64,000 bases of DNA from Parvibaculum sp. (lineage in GTDB: Bacteria > Pseudomonadota > Alphaproteobacteria > Parvibaculales > Parvibaculaceae). Made by a program: the position numbers and the translations under genes. The stretch is taken from NCBI GenBank assembly GCA_030645235.1, contig JAUSMV010000030.1:868001-932000 (forward strand). Direction: 5' to 3'. Below are positions 52,708-61,710 of the stretch, piece after piece; within the stretch, counting starts at the first letter, position 1; each line of letters opens with the position of its first letter. The notes beneath the pieces are model-generated. The model saw only the letters and a list, made by a program, of their open reading frames with translations, had not been told where the DNA came from and ran no database searches.

Positions 52708-54594
52708 TTAAACTTCCGTCTTGGTGCCGAGTTCCACGACGCGGTTGGGCGGCAGTTGGAAATATTCGGTCGGCGAGAGCGCATAATCCATCAGCAGAAT
52801 GAAGAGCTGCGATTGCCAGCCCGGCATTTTCGATGAGTGTTCATGCACCAGCGTCTGACGGGACACGAAATAGCTCGTTTCCATTGGCGGGAAATCAAGA
52901 CCGAAGGTGCGGCAGCGTTCGAGCGATTCCGGCACGTCAACGGGCTGCATGAAGCCGTGACGGATCTCGATGCGGGCAAAGCCGTTGGGCAGCGTCTCAA
53001 CCGTCATCTGCTCACTCAATGGCACGCGCGGCGTGTCCTCGGTGCTGACACGCAGCAGGGCCACGCGCTTATGCAGGACCTGATTGTGCTTGAGATTGTG
53101 CAACAGAGCTGTCGGCACAGCGTCGAGATTGGCGGTGAGGAAGACGGCGGCTCCCTTCACACGTTGAATCTTTTGATCCGCCGCCATCTTCAGCAACGTC
53201 TCAAGCGGGATCGCGCCGTCAAGGAATTGCTCGCTCAGCGCCTTGCGGCCACGGCGCCATGTTTCCATCACGGCGACAATGACGATGCCGATCATGATGG
53301 GCATCCAGCCGCCTTCGAGAACCTTTGTGAGGTTCGACATCAGGAAGCCCATGTCGAGCACAAAGAAGAAAGCGGCGACAAGGAAGACCGGGATAAGCGG
53401 CCAACCGGCGATAAAGCGATAATAGTAAAAGCCCAGAAGCGTCGTCATCACCATGGTCCCCACCACGGCGATACCATAGGCCGAGGCAAGGTTCGATGAA
53501 TTCTCAAAGCCGAAGACGACAGCAAGCACGCCCACCATCATGGCGGCATTGATCTGCGGCACATAAATCTGTCCGCTCTCGCGCGCCGAGGTGTGACGGA
53601 TACGCACGCGCGGCAACCAGCCGAGTTCAACCGCCTGGCTTGTGACTGAGAAGGCACCTGAAATCACGGCCTGTGAGGCAATGATCGCGGCCATCGTGGC
53701 CAGGAGCAGAAGCGGGATACGCAGCATTTCAGGCGCGAGCAGATAGAACGGATTTTCAATCGCCAGCGGGTCATGCAGGATCAGCGCGCCCTGACCGAAA
53801 TAATTGAGAATGAGCGCAGGCCAGACAAAGGTGATCCAGATGCGGCGGATGGTCGGGCGGCCGAAATGGCCCATGTCGGCATAGAGCGCCTCAGCGCCTG
53901 TGACGGCGAGCACGACAGCGCCGAGCAACAGGAGCGGGCGGACATTGCCACTCAGCAGAAGGTCAATGCCGGGGCGCGGGTCGAGCGCATAGAGAACCTG
54001 CGGTGAATAGCTGATGCCCCACACGCCCATGACGGCGAGCGTCACAAACCACATGAACATGACGGGGCCGAAAAAAGCGCCGACGCGCGCCGTGCCGCTT
54101 TTTTGCGCGAGGAACAGGCCGACGAGCAGAACGGCTGCAATCGGCATGGTCATATCGGCGAAAGCGGGCGAGATCACTTCAAGCCCTTCGACCGCGCCCA
54201 ATACCGAGATGGCCGGTGTGATGATGCCGTCGCCATAGAAAAGCGCCGCGCCGATCATACCGGCAATCATGATGCCGCCGCCGAGCTTGCTATTGGCGCC
54301 TGCGCGTTTCAGCGACAAGGCAGTCAAAGCGAGCACGCCGCCTTCGCCTTTATTGTCGGCCCGCAAAATGAAAAAGACGTACTTCGTCATCACGACCAGC
54401 GTGACAGCCCAGAAGACCAGGGACAAAACACCAATGACACTTGCCGTCGTCGGCTCCAGCCCAACCTTGGGCTCAAAGCATTCGCGGATCGTATAGAGAG
54501 GGCTCGTACCAATATCGCCGAACACGACGCCAAGAGCAGCGACATGGAGAGCCAGCCGCATGGGCTGTTTCTCATCGGATAAAGCAGTGCTCAA
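52708..54594 (-). CDS. kup: Kup-type potassium transporter
   Basis: A 628-residue potassium-proton symporter of the KUP/HAK/KT family with about 12 membrane spans and a cytosolic C-terminal domain. GVVFGDIGTSPLYTIRECF at the N-terminus is the family signature, and GDGIITPAISVLGAVEGLEV contains the transport-pore residues. The tail ends with the KUP domain (ETSYFVSRQTLVHE). Length is normal (620-650). It is monocistronic, convergent with the acyl-CoA ligase and divergent from the enoyl-CoA hydratase-like gene. Confidence 0.96.
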   Translation of the reverse strand: MSTALSDEKQPMRLALHVAALGVVFGDIGTSPLYTIRECFEPKVGLEPTTASVIGVLSLVFWAVTLVVMTKYVFFILRADNKGEGGVLALTALSLKRAGANSKLGGGIMIAGMIGAALFYGDGIITPAISVLGAVEGLEVISPAFADMTMPIAAVLLVGLFLAQKSGTARVGAFFGPVMFMWFVTLAVMGVWGISYSPQVLYALDPRPGIDLLLSGNVRPLLLLGAVVLAVTGAEALYADMGHFGRPTIRRIWITFVWPALILNYFGQGALILHDPLAIENPFYLLAPEMLRIPLLLLATMAAIIASQAVISGAFSVTSQAVELGWLPRVRIRHTSARESGQIYVPQINAAMMVGVLAVVFGFENSSNLASAYGIAVVGTMVMTTLLGFYYYRFIAGWPLIPVFLVAAFFFVLDMGFLMSNLTKVLEGGWMPIMIGIVIVAVMETWRRGRKALSEQFLDGAIPLETLLKMAADQKIQRVKGAAVFLTANLDAVPTALLHNLKHNQVLHKRVALLRVSTEDTPRVPLSEQMTVETLPNGFARIEIRHGFMQPVDVPESLERCRTFGLDFPPMETSYFVSRQTLVHEHSSKMPGWQSQLFILLMDYALSPTEYFQLPPNRVVELGTKTEV

Positions 54595-54765
54595 CAGACC
54601 GAGCCTTAAGTTGTTTCAGGGGTAGCAAAGGCGCGCATGCTGTCGGAACAGGGGGGCCGGGTCAACACATGCCTGTCGCCCCCTCATTGCGGCCAAACGC
54701 CCCCTCTGATAGATGAGGATTAGAGCCATTTTCCTGAAAATTTATCGCGTTATGGAGAAGAAAAA

Positions 54766-55554
54766 ATGACAAGCCCCGCGCCCGAACCCGTCCTGCTCGT
54801 CGAAAAATCCGGCGGAATCGCCACAGTTACGCTCAATCGGCCAACCGCCATGAACGCACTGTCGCGGGAGTTGCGCCTCGCCATTGCCGAGACGTTCCTG
54901 GCGCTGGAAGCCGACGCCGACGTCAAAGCCGTGATCCTGACCGGCTCGGGCAAGGCCTTTTGCGCCGGGCTTGATCTGAAGGAACTGGGCTCCGGCGCGG
55001 CTTCTGTCGGCGGCACCATCGGCGACAAGGACCCTGTGACGTCGATTGCCCAGTTTTCCGGTCCCGTTATCGGCGCGATCAACGGCGTCGCCATTACCGG
55101 CGGCTTTGAGCTGGCGCTGGCCTGCGACCTGCTCATCTGCTCGACCAATGCGCGCTTTGCCGACACCCATGCCCGCGTGGGCATCCTGCCGGGCTGGGGC
55201 CTCTCCCAGAAGCTTTCGCGCGCCATCGGCATCTACCGCGCCAAGGAACTGTCGCTCACCGGCAACTTCCTGTCGGCCGCACAGGCCAATGACTGGGGCC
55301 TCATCAACCGCGTGGTGGAACCTGCCGATTTGCTCGCCACCTGCCGCAAGCTTGCCGAAGACATGCTGACCGTCGTGCCGGACTGTCTGCCTGCTTATAA
55401 GCAGCTCATCAATGAGGGTTTTGCGCAGAGCTTCGGCGAGGCGCTGTCGCACGAGCTGAAATTCTCAGGCGCGCGCAACAAGGCGGTTAATTCGTCCGCT
55501 ATCGAAGAACGCCGCGCGGGCATTCAGGCCCGCGGGAAGAACCAGACGAGTTAA
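54766..55554 (+). CDS. Enoyl-CoA hydratase/isomerase family protein (one catalytic Glu replaced)
   Basis: A 262-residue crotonase-fold protein. The oxyanion hole is formed by KAFCAGLDLKEL and AINGVAITGGFELALACD. Glu115 corresponds to the first catalytic glutamate of mitochondrial enoyl-CoA hydratase, but the position of the second is His135 in FADTHARVGILPGWG. This wording is common in mycobacterial and alphaproteobacterial EchA proteins, so it may be a hydratase variant, isomerase or another crotonase. The ATG follows GGAGAAG. Likely part of fatty or steroid acyl-CoA turnover with the ligases nearby. Confidence 0.9.
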   Translation: MTSPAPEPVLLVEKSGGIATVTLNRPTAMNALSRELRLAIAETFLALEADADVKAVILTGSGKAFCAGLDLKELGSGAASVGGTIGDKDPVTSIAQFSGPVIGAINGVAITGGFELALACDLLICSTNARFADTHARVGILPGWGLSQKLSRAIGIYRAKELSLTGNFLSAAQANDWGLINRVVEPADLLATCRKLAEDMLTVVPDCLPAYKQLINEGFAQSFGEALSHELKFSGARNKAVNSSAIEERRAGIQARGKNQTS

Positions 55555-55567
55555 GACGTTACCTTAA

Positions 55568-55594
55568 AGCTCCTCTCCCTCCGGGAGGGGAGCT
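55568..55594. terminator. Bidirectional hairpin overlapping a stop codon
   Basis: Stem AGCTCCTCTCCC / GGGAGGGGAGCT with a TCC loop and one T-G wobble, between the convergent enoyl-CoA hydratase-like and TIGR03032 genes. The right arm runs into the latter's stop codon. It is followed by TATTTCTT on the plus strand. Confidence 0.75.
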
Positions 55595-56684
55595 ATTTCT
55601 TCCCCGATGTATCCGGTCCGAGAAAGACGAATTTCTTGATCTCGTCGCCCTGCAGACCTACCAGCAGCGGCGAGAAGGAGCCCGGCAGCGTGATGACGTC
55701 GTAAAGCTCGGCGACGGAGCCCGTGATATCAATCCGGTGCTCGATCTCGCCGGTGTTGATATTGACGATATAGACACCGCAGACAGGCTCAACGCCGCGC
55801 GTCGCCAACTCCTGATCGAGCGGCAGGCCTTCAAACACTTTGTTGCGCGGTTTTGAAATGCCGATGATGGCATAGTCGCCGACAAATCTCAGTCCACGGA
55901 CGAAACCGGGACACCAGCTGACTTGTACGAATTTGGATGTCGAGCGGTCCACATAGCCAAACCAGCCTGTGCCGGCTTCCAGCACCCAGAGCTTGTCGCG
56001 GTAGAGCCGCGGCGAATGGGGCATGGACAGCCCTTCGCATACGGGCTTGTTGGTGCGCACATCCATCACGAGACCACCCGCCGCGCGATGTTCGCGCCAG
56101 CCGCCGCGCGTGTTCGACGTGCCGATGATGGTGACGAAAGCGGGCATGCCGTTTTCAAGGCAGAAGCCGTTAAGATGACACCGATCCTCGCCAACGATGC
56201 GGTCGATAAAAGGCGGCCGCCAGATGGGATTGAAACTGCCGCGCATGTCGAGCGAGGCAATGCAATTATAGCCTGTCGCCACAGCAAGCAGACGCTCCTT
56301 GCGGTCGATGGCCAGATCATGCACGTCGACGGCGCCGGTCACATGGGCCTGACGCGGCAGATAGAGCCTGTCCCAGCCTTCATGGATTTGGCCCGGCACC
56401 AGCGAATTGGCAAAGCGCCAGACCGAATGGCGCATCGACAGCATGAAGCCATCATCCGTGGAGGCAATCGCCATCGCCATATCAAACGTGCGCTCGGAGA
56501 CCGCGTATTGTCCGGTGCGGCCGCGCCCGATCATCACGACCTTGCCCGCCGCATAGGTCGAGAAGGCAAGCCCCACATCATGGCGGGCGAGCCAGGCCTG
56601 AAAGTTCGGCGTGAAATTCAGATGGAACGGCGCCACAGGCTCCTTGTTCACATCATCGCCCACCACCATCGGGTTCGTCGCCAT
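55593..56684 (-). CDS. TIGR03032 family protein
   Basis: A 363-residue protein of the uncharacterised TIGR03032 family. It has repeated strands with the style of a beta-propeller: VDVHDLAIDRKERLLAVATGYNCIASLDM, then MPAFVTIIGTSNTRGGWREH and RLYRDKLWVLEAGTGWFGYVD. No signal peptide or membrane span is seen, so it is probably cytosolic. GGAG lies nine bases before the ATG at 56684; a TTG nine bases earlier is less likely. It follows an unknown gene by 56 bp on the same strand, downstream of the autotransporters. Function unknown. Confidence 0.8.
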   Translation of the reverse strand: MATNPMVVGDDVNKEPVAPFHLNFTPNFQAWLARHDVGLAFSTYAAGKVVMIGRGRTGQYAVSERTFDMAMAIASTDDGFMLSMRHSVWRFANSLVPGQIHEGWDRLYLPRQAHVTGAVDVHDLAIDRKERLLAVATGYNCIASLDMRGSFNPIWRPPFIDRIVGEDRCHLNGFCLENGMPAFVTIIGTSNTRGGWREHRAAGGLVMDVRTNKPVCEGLSMPHSPRLYRDKLWVLEAGTGWFGYVDRSTSKFVQVSWCPGFVRGLRFVGDYAIIGISKPRNKVFEGLPLDQELATRGVEPVCGVYIVNINTGEIEHRIDITGSVAELYDVITLPGSFSPLLVGLQGDEIKKFVFLGPDTSGKK

Positions 56685-56740
56685 ATCGCTCAATCTCCGC
56701 CGTCAGATTATGTTTTTGCACTATTCCCGAGCGCGCAGCG

Positions 56741-57742
56741 CTAAGACGGGCGCGTTGCACTATTGATGAAAAGCGTGGTCGGGCCAAGCATCAGATTGAC
56801 TTCATCTATCAACCGCGCCTTGTCATAGTGCCTCACCTCTTCATAGCGCCGCGCAAAGGCTTCGCGACCGTCGGCTTGAAACCAGAGCGGTGCCTTGGGG
56901 TCGGCGCAGCGCGGGTCGGTGGCCGCATAGTCCCGCACGCGCTGCGTATAGGTCTCAAGCTCTTCAGTGCCTGCCGCCTCATGTCGCACAAAGTCATGCG
57001 CGGGCGTCAGACCCTTCACAAGGTTCATCGGGAACATATAGCTCGTGCGGGCTTCAAGCCGCATCGTGCCATCGGGTTTGAACACAATGGCAGGCAGAAA
57101 CGGCGCGAGATTGGGAAACCAGATGTTTGGCAGAATGCGCGCCTTCCAATAGATCTCGCCGACGCGGGCAAATTCGAAATAGGATGTGATATTGTTGAAA
57201 TTGGCGCTCGCCATCGGCAGCATTTCAACCTTGGGCTTGTTGACGTTTACCGTGTCGTTCGCCACGTCGAGATAAAACGTGCCGACCTGAATGGCGTTCT
57301 GGAAATAGCCGCCGCGCAACGCACCCCAAACGCGCTTGACCGGCCCGCCTGCGCGGACAAAATCATGCATCGCTTTGAGGCCTGTCATATGAACCGGAGC
57401 CGGTTCGCGCGACATCAGGCTCAGCATGTGGCGTGTGATCTCAAGGCAGAAGCTCACAGGATAGTTGACGGGCTTTGCATTGGTGCCCGCATCGGCGGCA
57501 AGGATTGCGCCCCGCGCGATCTCAGCCTGGAAATACCTGTCTGCCTCTTTACGCAGTTCAAACATGTCGCGCACGATCTCATCGATATGCGGTGTGATAT
57601 TTGCATCGGTCAGCGCGCGTAAAGCCCCGCTGTCCGGCAGCACACATTCTGCCCGATACATATCGACAAGCGCTTTGAGCGTATATCCCTCAGCCATAGA
57701 AAACCCCGTCACCGGCTTTTCATACCAGTGACGGGGCTCCAT
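56741..57742 (-). CDS. Protein of unknown function, directly downstream of an autotransporter
   Basis: A protein of about 333 residues; I do not recognise the family. No signal peptide or membrane span. Notable segments are NYPVSFCLEITRHMLSLM near residue 95 and NNITSYFEFARVGEIYWKAR near 187, with several His and Glu residues but no clear metal motif. The start is uncertain: ATG 57742 is used, and ATG 57697 (318 residues) is an alternative with no better ribosome site. It begins about 25 bp after the stop of the autotransporter gene with no terminator between, and is followed 56 bp later by the TIGR03032 gene, so the three may share one transcript. Confidence 0.75.
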   Translation of the reverse strand: MEPRHWYEKPVTGFSMAEGYTLKALVDMYRAECVLPDSGALRALTDANITPHIDEIVRDMFELRKEADRYFQAEIARGAILAADAGTNAKPVNYPVSFCLEITRHMLSLMSREPAPVHMTGLKAMHDFVRAGGPVKRVWGALRGGYFQNAIQVGTFYLDVANDTVNVNKPKVEMLPMASANFNNITSYFEFARVGEIYWKARILPNIWFPNLAPFLPAIVFKPDGTMRLEARTSYMFPMNLVKGLTPAHDFVRHEAAGTEELETYTQRVRDYAATDPRCADPKAPLWFQADGREAFARRYEEVRHYDKARLIDEVNLMLGPTTLFINSATRPS

Positions 57743-57766
57743 TTCCAATCAATCAGACGTCACGTG

Positions 57767-60700
57767 TTACCACTCGAAACGAGCACCAACGCGCACGCCG
57801 CCTGACTTTTCATAGTCGCCGCCGACCGCGCCGTCATATTGCGCGAAGGCTGTGATGCCGCCACCGACCACCACGTCCACGCCTGCGCCGACTGCGGCAT
57901 AGGTCTGGTCGCGGCTATCCGTGTTGCCGGAGAAGGCAGCGCCTGAGGTGAGGAAGCGACCGTTGACGGTGCTGTCACCGGAGCGCAGTTCTTTGGCAAG
58001 AGCTGCACGAACCGACGGACGCACGCTCCAGGCCGCGTTCGGGTCTTTGATGGTGAAGCCAAGCTCGGCTCCGACCTGTCCGCGCACTGTGTCGCTTGAG
58101 ACGTCCTGAATGGACATGGCTGCTGTACCGCCGCCCGTTTCCGAGTAACCGTCGCGGGCAAGATGCTGCCAGCCGAGGCTTGCGCGGGGAACAATCGTCC
58201 ATGAACCCTGAATGGGGATCGTGTGGCCGATGCTGAAGCCCGCACCTGCTGTCCATGCTTCAGGTGAGCTGTTCGCCGTTGAGACGGTGCCGAGCACCAG
58301 AACGCGACGAGACACGTCCTGTTCCTGATAGGCACCGGTCACGGCTGCCGTCATGAACGTGTTGCCCATGCCGTAAGACGTGTAAGCCGCCACGTTGTAG
58401 CCCTTGATGCCGGTTTCTGAGCCGCCGCCTTCGGTCGTTGCTGTGGTGTCGATGTAACCACCGGCCACACCCACGCTGAAGCCATCGGAACCGAACACGT
58501 CACCACCCATTGCAAGACCCTGGCTCTGAATGTCAGCGCCGCGTGTCGTGCCCATGCCGGAACGGTTGGTCTGGTTGTAGAGACCCGTGCCCCAGATGCC
58601 TCTGTTCTGGCCGACGCCGTCTTCGGCGTTGCCGATCACGGCGTCGAGGAAGGTGAAGCCCATCGTCGTGCCGCCCGTCATGCCTGTATTGACGGAAGCC
58701 GGTGAGGCGGATGTGAGCGAGACAACGCCCGGGCCGCTGTAATCGAACACGCCGCCATTGAAGGTTGAGAACGTGCCGGTGACAGTGCCGGTTGTCGTGA
58801 TCACGTCGCCGACAAAGCCGTCAACGCCGCCGAGGAATTCCATCGTGATGGCCGTGCCGGGATTAATCGTCACGTTGCCGCCGGTCACGTTGAGCAAGTC
58901 GGCCTGGTTGCCTTCAACCTGAACCTTGAAGCCCGAACCCGGATTGAACGTGACGTTACCAACGACGTTCAACGTGCCGGGCGAGTTGCCCGGCGCGACG
59001 GTGCCGTCAACGTCAACATTGCCGATGACCGTACCGGAGCCGCCGAGTGTGCCGCCGACGCCGACATAGATGTCGTCTGCTGTCAGGATGCCGTTAACGG
59101 CAAGCTCACCGCTGACGATTTCGGCATAGCCGCTGCCGAGATTGAGGTTCGATGTGAGGTTCCAGATGTCGCCTTTTTCACCGGAGACTGACAGATAGTC
59201 GAAATTGGTGACCGTGCTGGCAAGCACGCCCTGACCATTGAGGTAAAGGCGATCATTAGAGATGCTGCTACCGGCGATGCTGCCGATGATTTCCGCGCCT
59301 GTGTTCAGATAAAGCGACGAGTTCATCGCGTCAGAGAAGTCGATCGCCGTGCCGCCCGTGCCGCCAACAAAGCCGGCGACATTGATGGCCGTAAATTGAG
59401 CATCATCCTCAACACGAATACCCGTGCCGCCGACAACGCTGGTGCCTTTGTTGATGTTGATGGTGGTGTTTTGATTGCCAAGATAGACCCACGAATATGA
59501 GTCATTGTCGTAATAAGAGCTTTGGCCCGTTACGAGAATACCGGCACGACCGTTACCAGCCACAATAGAGCTTGAACCATTGAGCGTGATAGTTGTGTCT
59601 TCGCTTCCGTTGATCACAACGCCGTTACCGTAGGCCGCAATGATCATTGCGTTGTCGTTGAGCGTCAGTGAGCTGTATTTCTGCTCATCAAACGAAACGC
59701 CGTTGCCGTCAAGCGAGATAACCGATGCATTATCATTCAATGTGACGGCATTGTTCGCGCCTTCACTCAGTACAATACCATCGTCGTAATTGACGCGGAT
59801 GGTGCTGTTGTCATTGAGCGTGACAGTGGTCCCGACGGTCTCATCCACCACAACGCCGTTGCCATAATAGGCAACACGCACGGAGCTGTCGCCATTCATC
59901 GTCAGTGATGAGTAGTCGTCGCGCAAGCGCACGCCGGTGGCAACGTTGGTGTTCATGTCGATGGAAGCGGTGTCGTTCAATGTGATCGACGCACCCTCAC
60001 CACGCGCATCAATGCCGTAGCCGTAACGGATTTCAAAATCTCCGTCATCTTGTCCGATATTGATCGACGAGGCACCGTTCATCACGACGGTTGTGTTGTC
60101 GCCGTAAATGTTGATGCCTCTGGCCAGGTTCAGGTCGCCTGCCGAATCCACATTGATGCTGGACGTGCCGTTCAGCGTGATTACGCCTTCGTCACCAGCG
60201 ATAAGGATACCTTCGTAGGTTCCGTCTGAGTTGCTATATTCATTGGTGCCGAGAACATTGATGCTCGACGAACCGTTCAGCGTCAGCGACGGCGCGTAGG
60301 ACGCATATTTTGCACGAGCACGGCGCCTGTCACCACCCAGCACAACACCGGCTGCCCAAGGATTATCAACATCTTCGCCGCTCAACGTCACGTTGACGGA
60401 AGAAGAACCGTTCAGCGTCACGAGGCCTGCGGCGGAGCTATCTTCACCATAGCTGCTGACGCTCAAGCCCACATAGCTGCTGTTATGGCTGTCGCCCGTG
60501 CCGTTCACATTGATCGTCGAGGTATCGTTCAGTGTAACCGAGGGATCAAAGCTTTCGATCTGCACGCCAACGGTCTCGCCGGAGCTTTCGCCGCCGTCGG
60601 CATTGACGGTGACTGATGAGCCGCCGTTGAGAGCGAGGCTGGCATAGTCGCCGCGCATGATCACGCCGAAGGTCTCTGAATCCCGGTCGTCATTATATGT

Positions 60701-61573
60701 ATCGACGGTGATCGCCGAACCACTATTGAGCGTCAGCGTGTTGCTCTCGCCATACATGGTGACGCCGGTTGTCTCGCTGTATTTCGCGTCATTATAAGCT
60801 TCGACATTGATGACCGAACCGCCATTGAGCGTCAGCACATTATCTGCGCCGCTCATTTCGACGCCGATTGTCTCGGCATATTTCTGACGATTATAGGTTT
60901 CGACGCTGACGGTCGAACCACCATTAAGTGTCAGAGTGCTGGCCTCACCGCCCATGACAATGCCGGTGCTGCTCGCATATTTATTCTCGTTATAGATGTC
61001 GAGCGAGACTTCCGAGGCACCATTGAGCGTCAGCGTATTGCCTGCGCCATAGGCGTTCACAGCAAAGGTTTGGGCATTGTTGCTGCTGGTTGAGCCGTAA
61101 ATATCAATCGATGAGCCGCCGTTCAGCGTCAGATCGACATTATCGCCGTCAATATCGATCGCCGTGCCGGAGTTGCTTCCGTCGAGACCAAGATAAAGCT
61201 GCGAGCCGCTGTTCAGCGTCATCACATTGTCATTGCCATCGAAATTGACGGCCTTGTTGTCGCCATACACGCCAACAGCGGAGTCAGTTCCGAGCGTTAC
61301 AGTATTGCCATTGCCAAACAGATCAATGACGCGGTCTTCATTCGCATAAACATTGGCATCCGCATTGATCGTGACGGTCACGTCACTGGCATCGCCCTCA
61401 ATCGAATATTCAACATTGCCCGAACAGGTGATCGTCACGCCATCGGCAACCGGTCCGCCGTCGCAGGAACCGCCGATATCCGCATGAGCGGCGCTGGTGG
61501 CCATAAAAAAAGCGCCCGCAACGAGGGCACTTGAGCCGAGCAACTGTCGGCGGAACTTCGAATGAATATGCAC
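57767..61573 (-). CDS. Autotransporter with repetitive beta-helix passenger
   Basis: A 1268-residue type V secretion protein. An N-terminal signal peptide (residues 1-31, ending TSAAHA) is followed by a passenger made of TLNG-type repeats: six units of exactly 33 residues at about 148-345, then shorter 26-27-residue units. These predict a long beta-helix. The last 270 residues form the autotransporter beta-barrel, ending ARFEW as expected for outer-membrane insertion. The start is GTG at 61573 with AAAGGGAATAACC upstream; further upstream starts give no signal peptide. Same orientation as a paralogue at 61711. The passenger's role (adhesion, biofilm) is inference. Confidence 0.93.
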   Translation of the reverse strand: MHIHSKFRRQLLGSSALVAGAFFMATSAAHADIGGSCDGGPVADGVTITCSGNVEYSIEGDASDVTVTINADANVYANEDRVIDLFGNGNTVTLGTDSAVGVYGDNKAVNFDGNDNVMTLNSGSQLYLGLDGSNSGTAIDIDGDNVDLTLNGGSSIDIYGSTSSNNAQTFAVNAYGAGNTLTLNGASEVSLDIYNENKYASSTGIVMGGEASTLTLNGGSTVSVETYNRQKYAETIGVEMSGADNVLTLNGGSVINVEAYNDAKYSETTGVTMYGESNTLTLNSGSAITVDTYNDDRDSETFGVIMRGDYASLALNGGSSVTVNADGGESSGETVGVQIESFDPSVTLNDTSTINVNGTGDSHNSSYVGLSVSSYGEDSSAAGLVTLNGSSSVNVTLSGEDVDNPWAAGVVLGGDRRRARAKYASYAPSLTLNGSSSINVLGTNEYSNSDGTYEGILIAGDEGVITLNGTSSINVDSAGDLNLARGINIYGDNTTVVMNGASSINIGQDDGDFEIRYGYGIDARGEGASITLNDTASIDMNTNVATGVRLRDDYSSLTMNGDSSVRVAYYGNGVVVDETVGTTVTLNDNSTIRVNYDDGIVLSEGANNAVTLNDNASVISLDGNGVSFDEQKYSSLTLNDNAMIIAAYGNGVVINGSEDTTITLNGSSSIVAGNGRAGILVTGQSSYYDNDSYSWVYLGNQNTTININKGTSVVGGTGIRVEDDAQFTAINVAGFVGGTGGTAIDFSDAMNSSLYLNTGAEIIGSIAGSSISNDRLYLNGQGVLASTVTNFDYLSVSGEKGDIWNLTSNLNLGSGYAEIVSGELAVNGILTADDIYVGVGGTLGGSGTVIGNVDVDGTVAPGNSPGTLNVVGNVTFNPGSGFKVQVEGNQADLLNVTGGNVTINPGTAITMEFLGGVDGFVGDVITTTGTVTGTFSTFNGGVFDYSGPGVVSLTSASPASVNTGMTGGTTMGFTFLDAVIGNAEDGVGQNRGIWGTGLYNQTNRSGMGTTRGADIQSQGLAMGGDVFGSDGFSVGVAGGYIDTTATTEGGGSETGIKGYNVAAYTSYGMGNTFMTAAVTGAYQEQDVSRRVLVLGTVSTANSSPEAWTAGAGFSIGHTIPIQGSWTIVPRASLGWQHLARDGYSETGGGTAAMSIQDVSSDTVRGQVGAELGFTIKDPNAAWSVRPSVRAALAKELRSGDSTVNGRFLTSGAAFSGNTDSRDQTYAAVGAGVDVVVGGGITAFAQYDGAVGGDYEKSGGVRVGARFEW
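60539..61132 (-). repeat. Six 99-bp coding repeats in the autotransporter passenger
   Basis: Units of exactly 99 bp begin (minus strand) at 61132, 61033, 60934, 60835, 60736 and 60637. Each encodes L-x-L-N-x-(A/G)-S at its start, and several carry an ET-x-GV motif about 20 residues later. In the middle four units a Tyr-Asn plus charged cluster is shared. The repeats are diverged at the base level, so this is an old expansion retained at protein level, not a recent slippage tract. Confidence 0.9.
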
Positions 61574-61710
61574 GGTTATTCCCTTTACTAATTTCGGGCA
61601 TATGGCACTAACCGGCACAACTAAGCCATCACCCAAAAGAACGAATTCGGGTGAATAGATCGTCTTTGTTTACAATTGCTAAGGTAGTGACAAAGAAGGC
61701 GCAGATTGAC

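Noticed and set aside
60539-61132. Regular repeats that could suggest a CRISPR array
   Set aside because: The repeats are 99 bp, diverged, and lie within the open reading frame of an autotransporter, with no spacer structure or cas genes.
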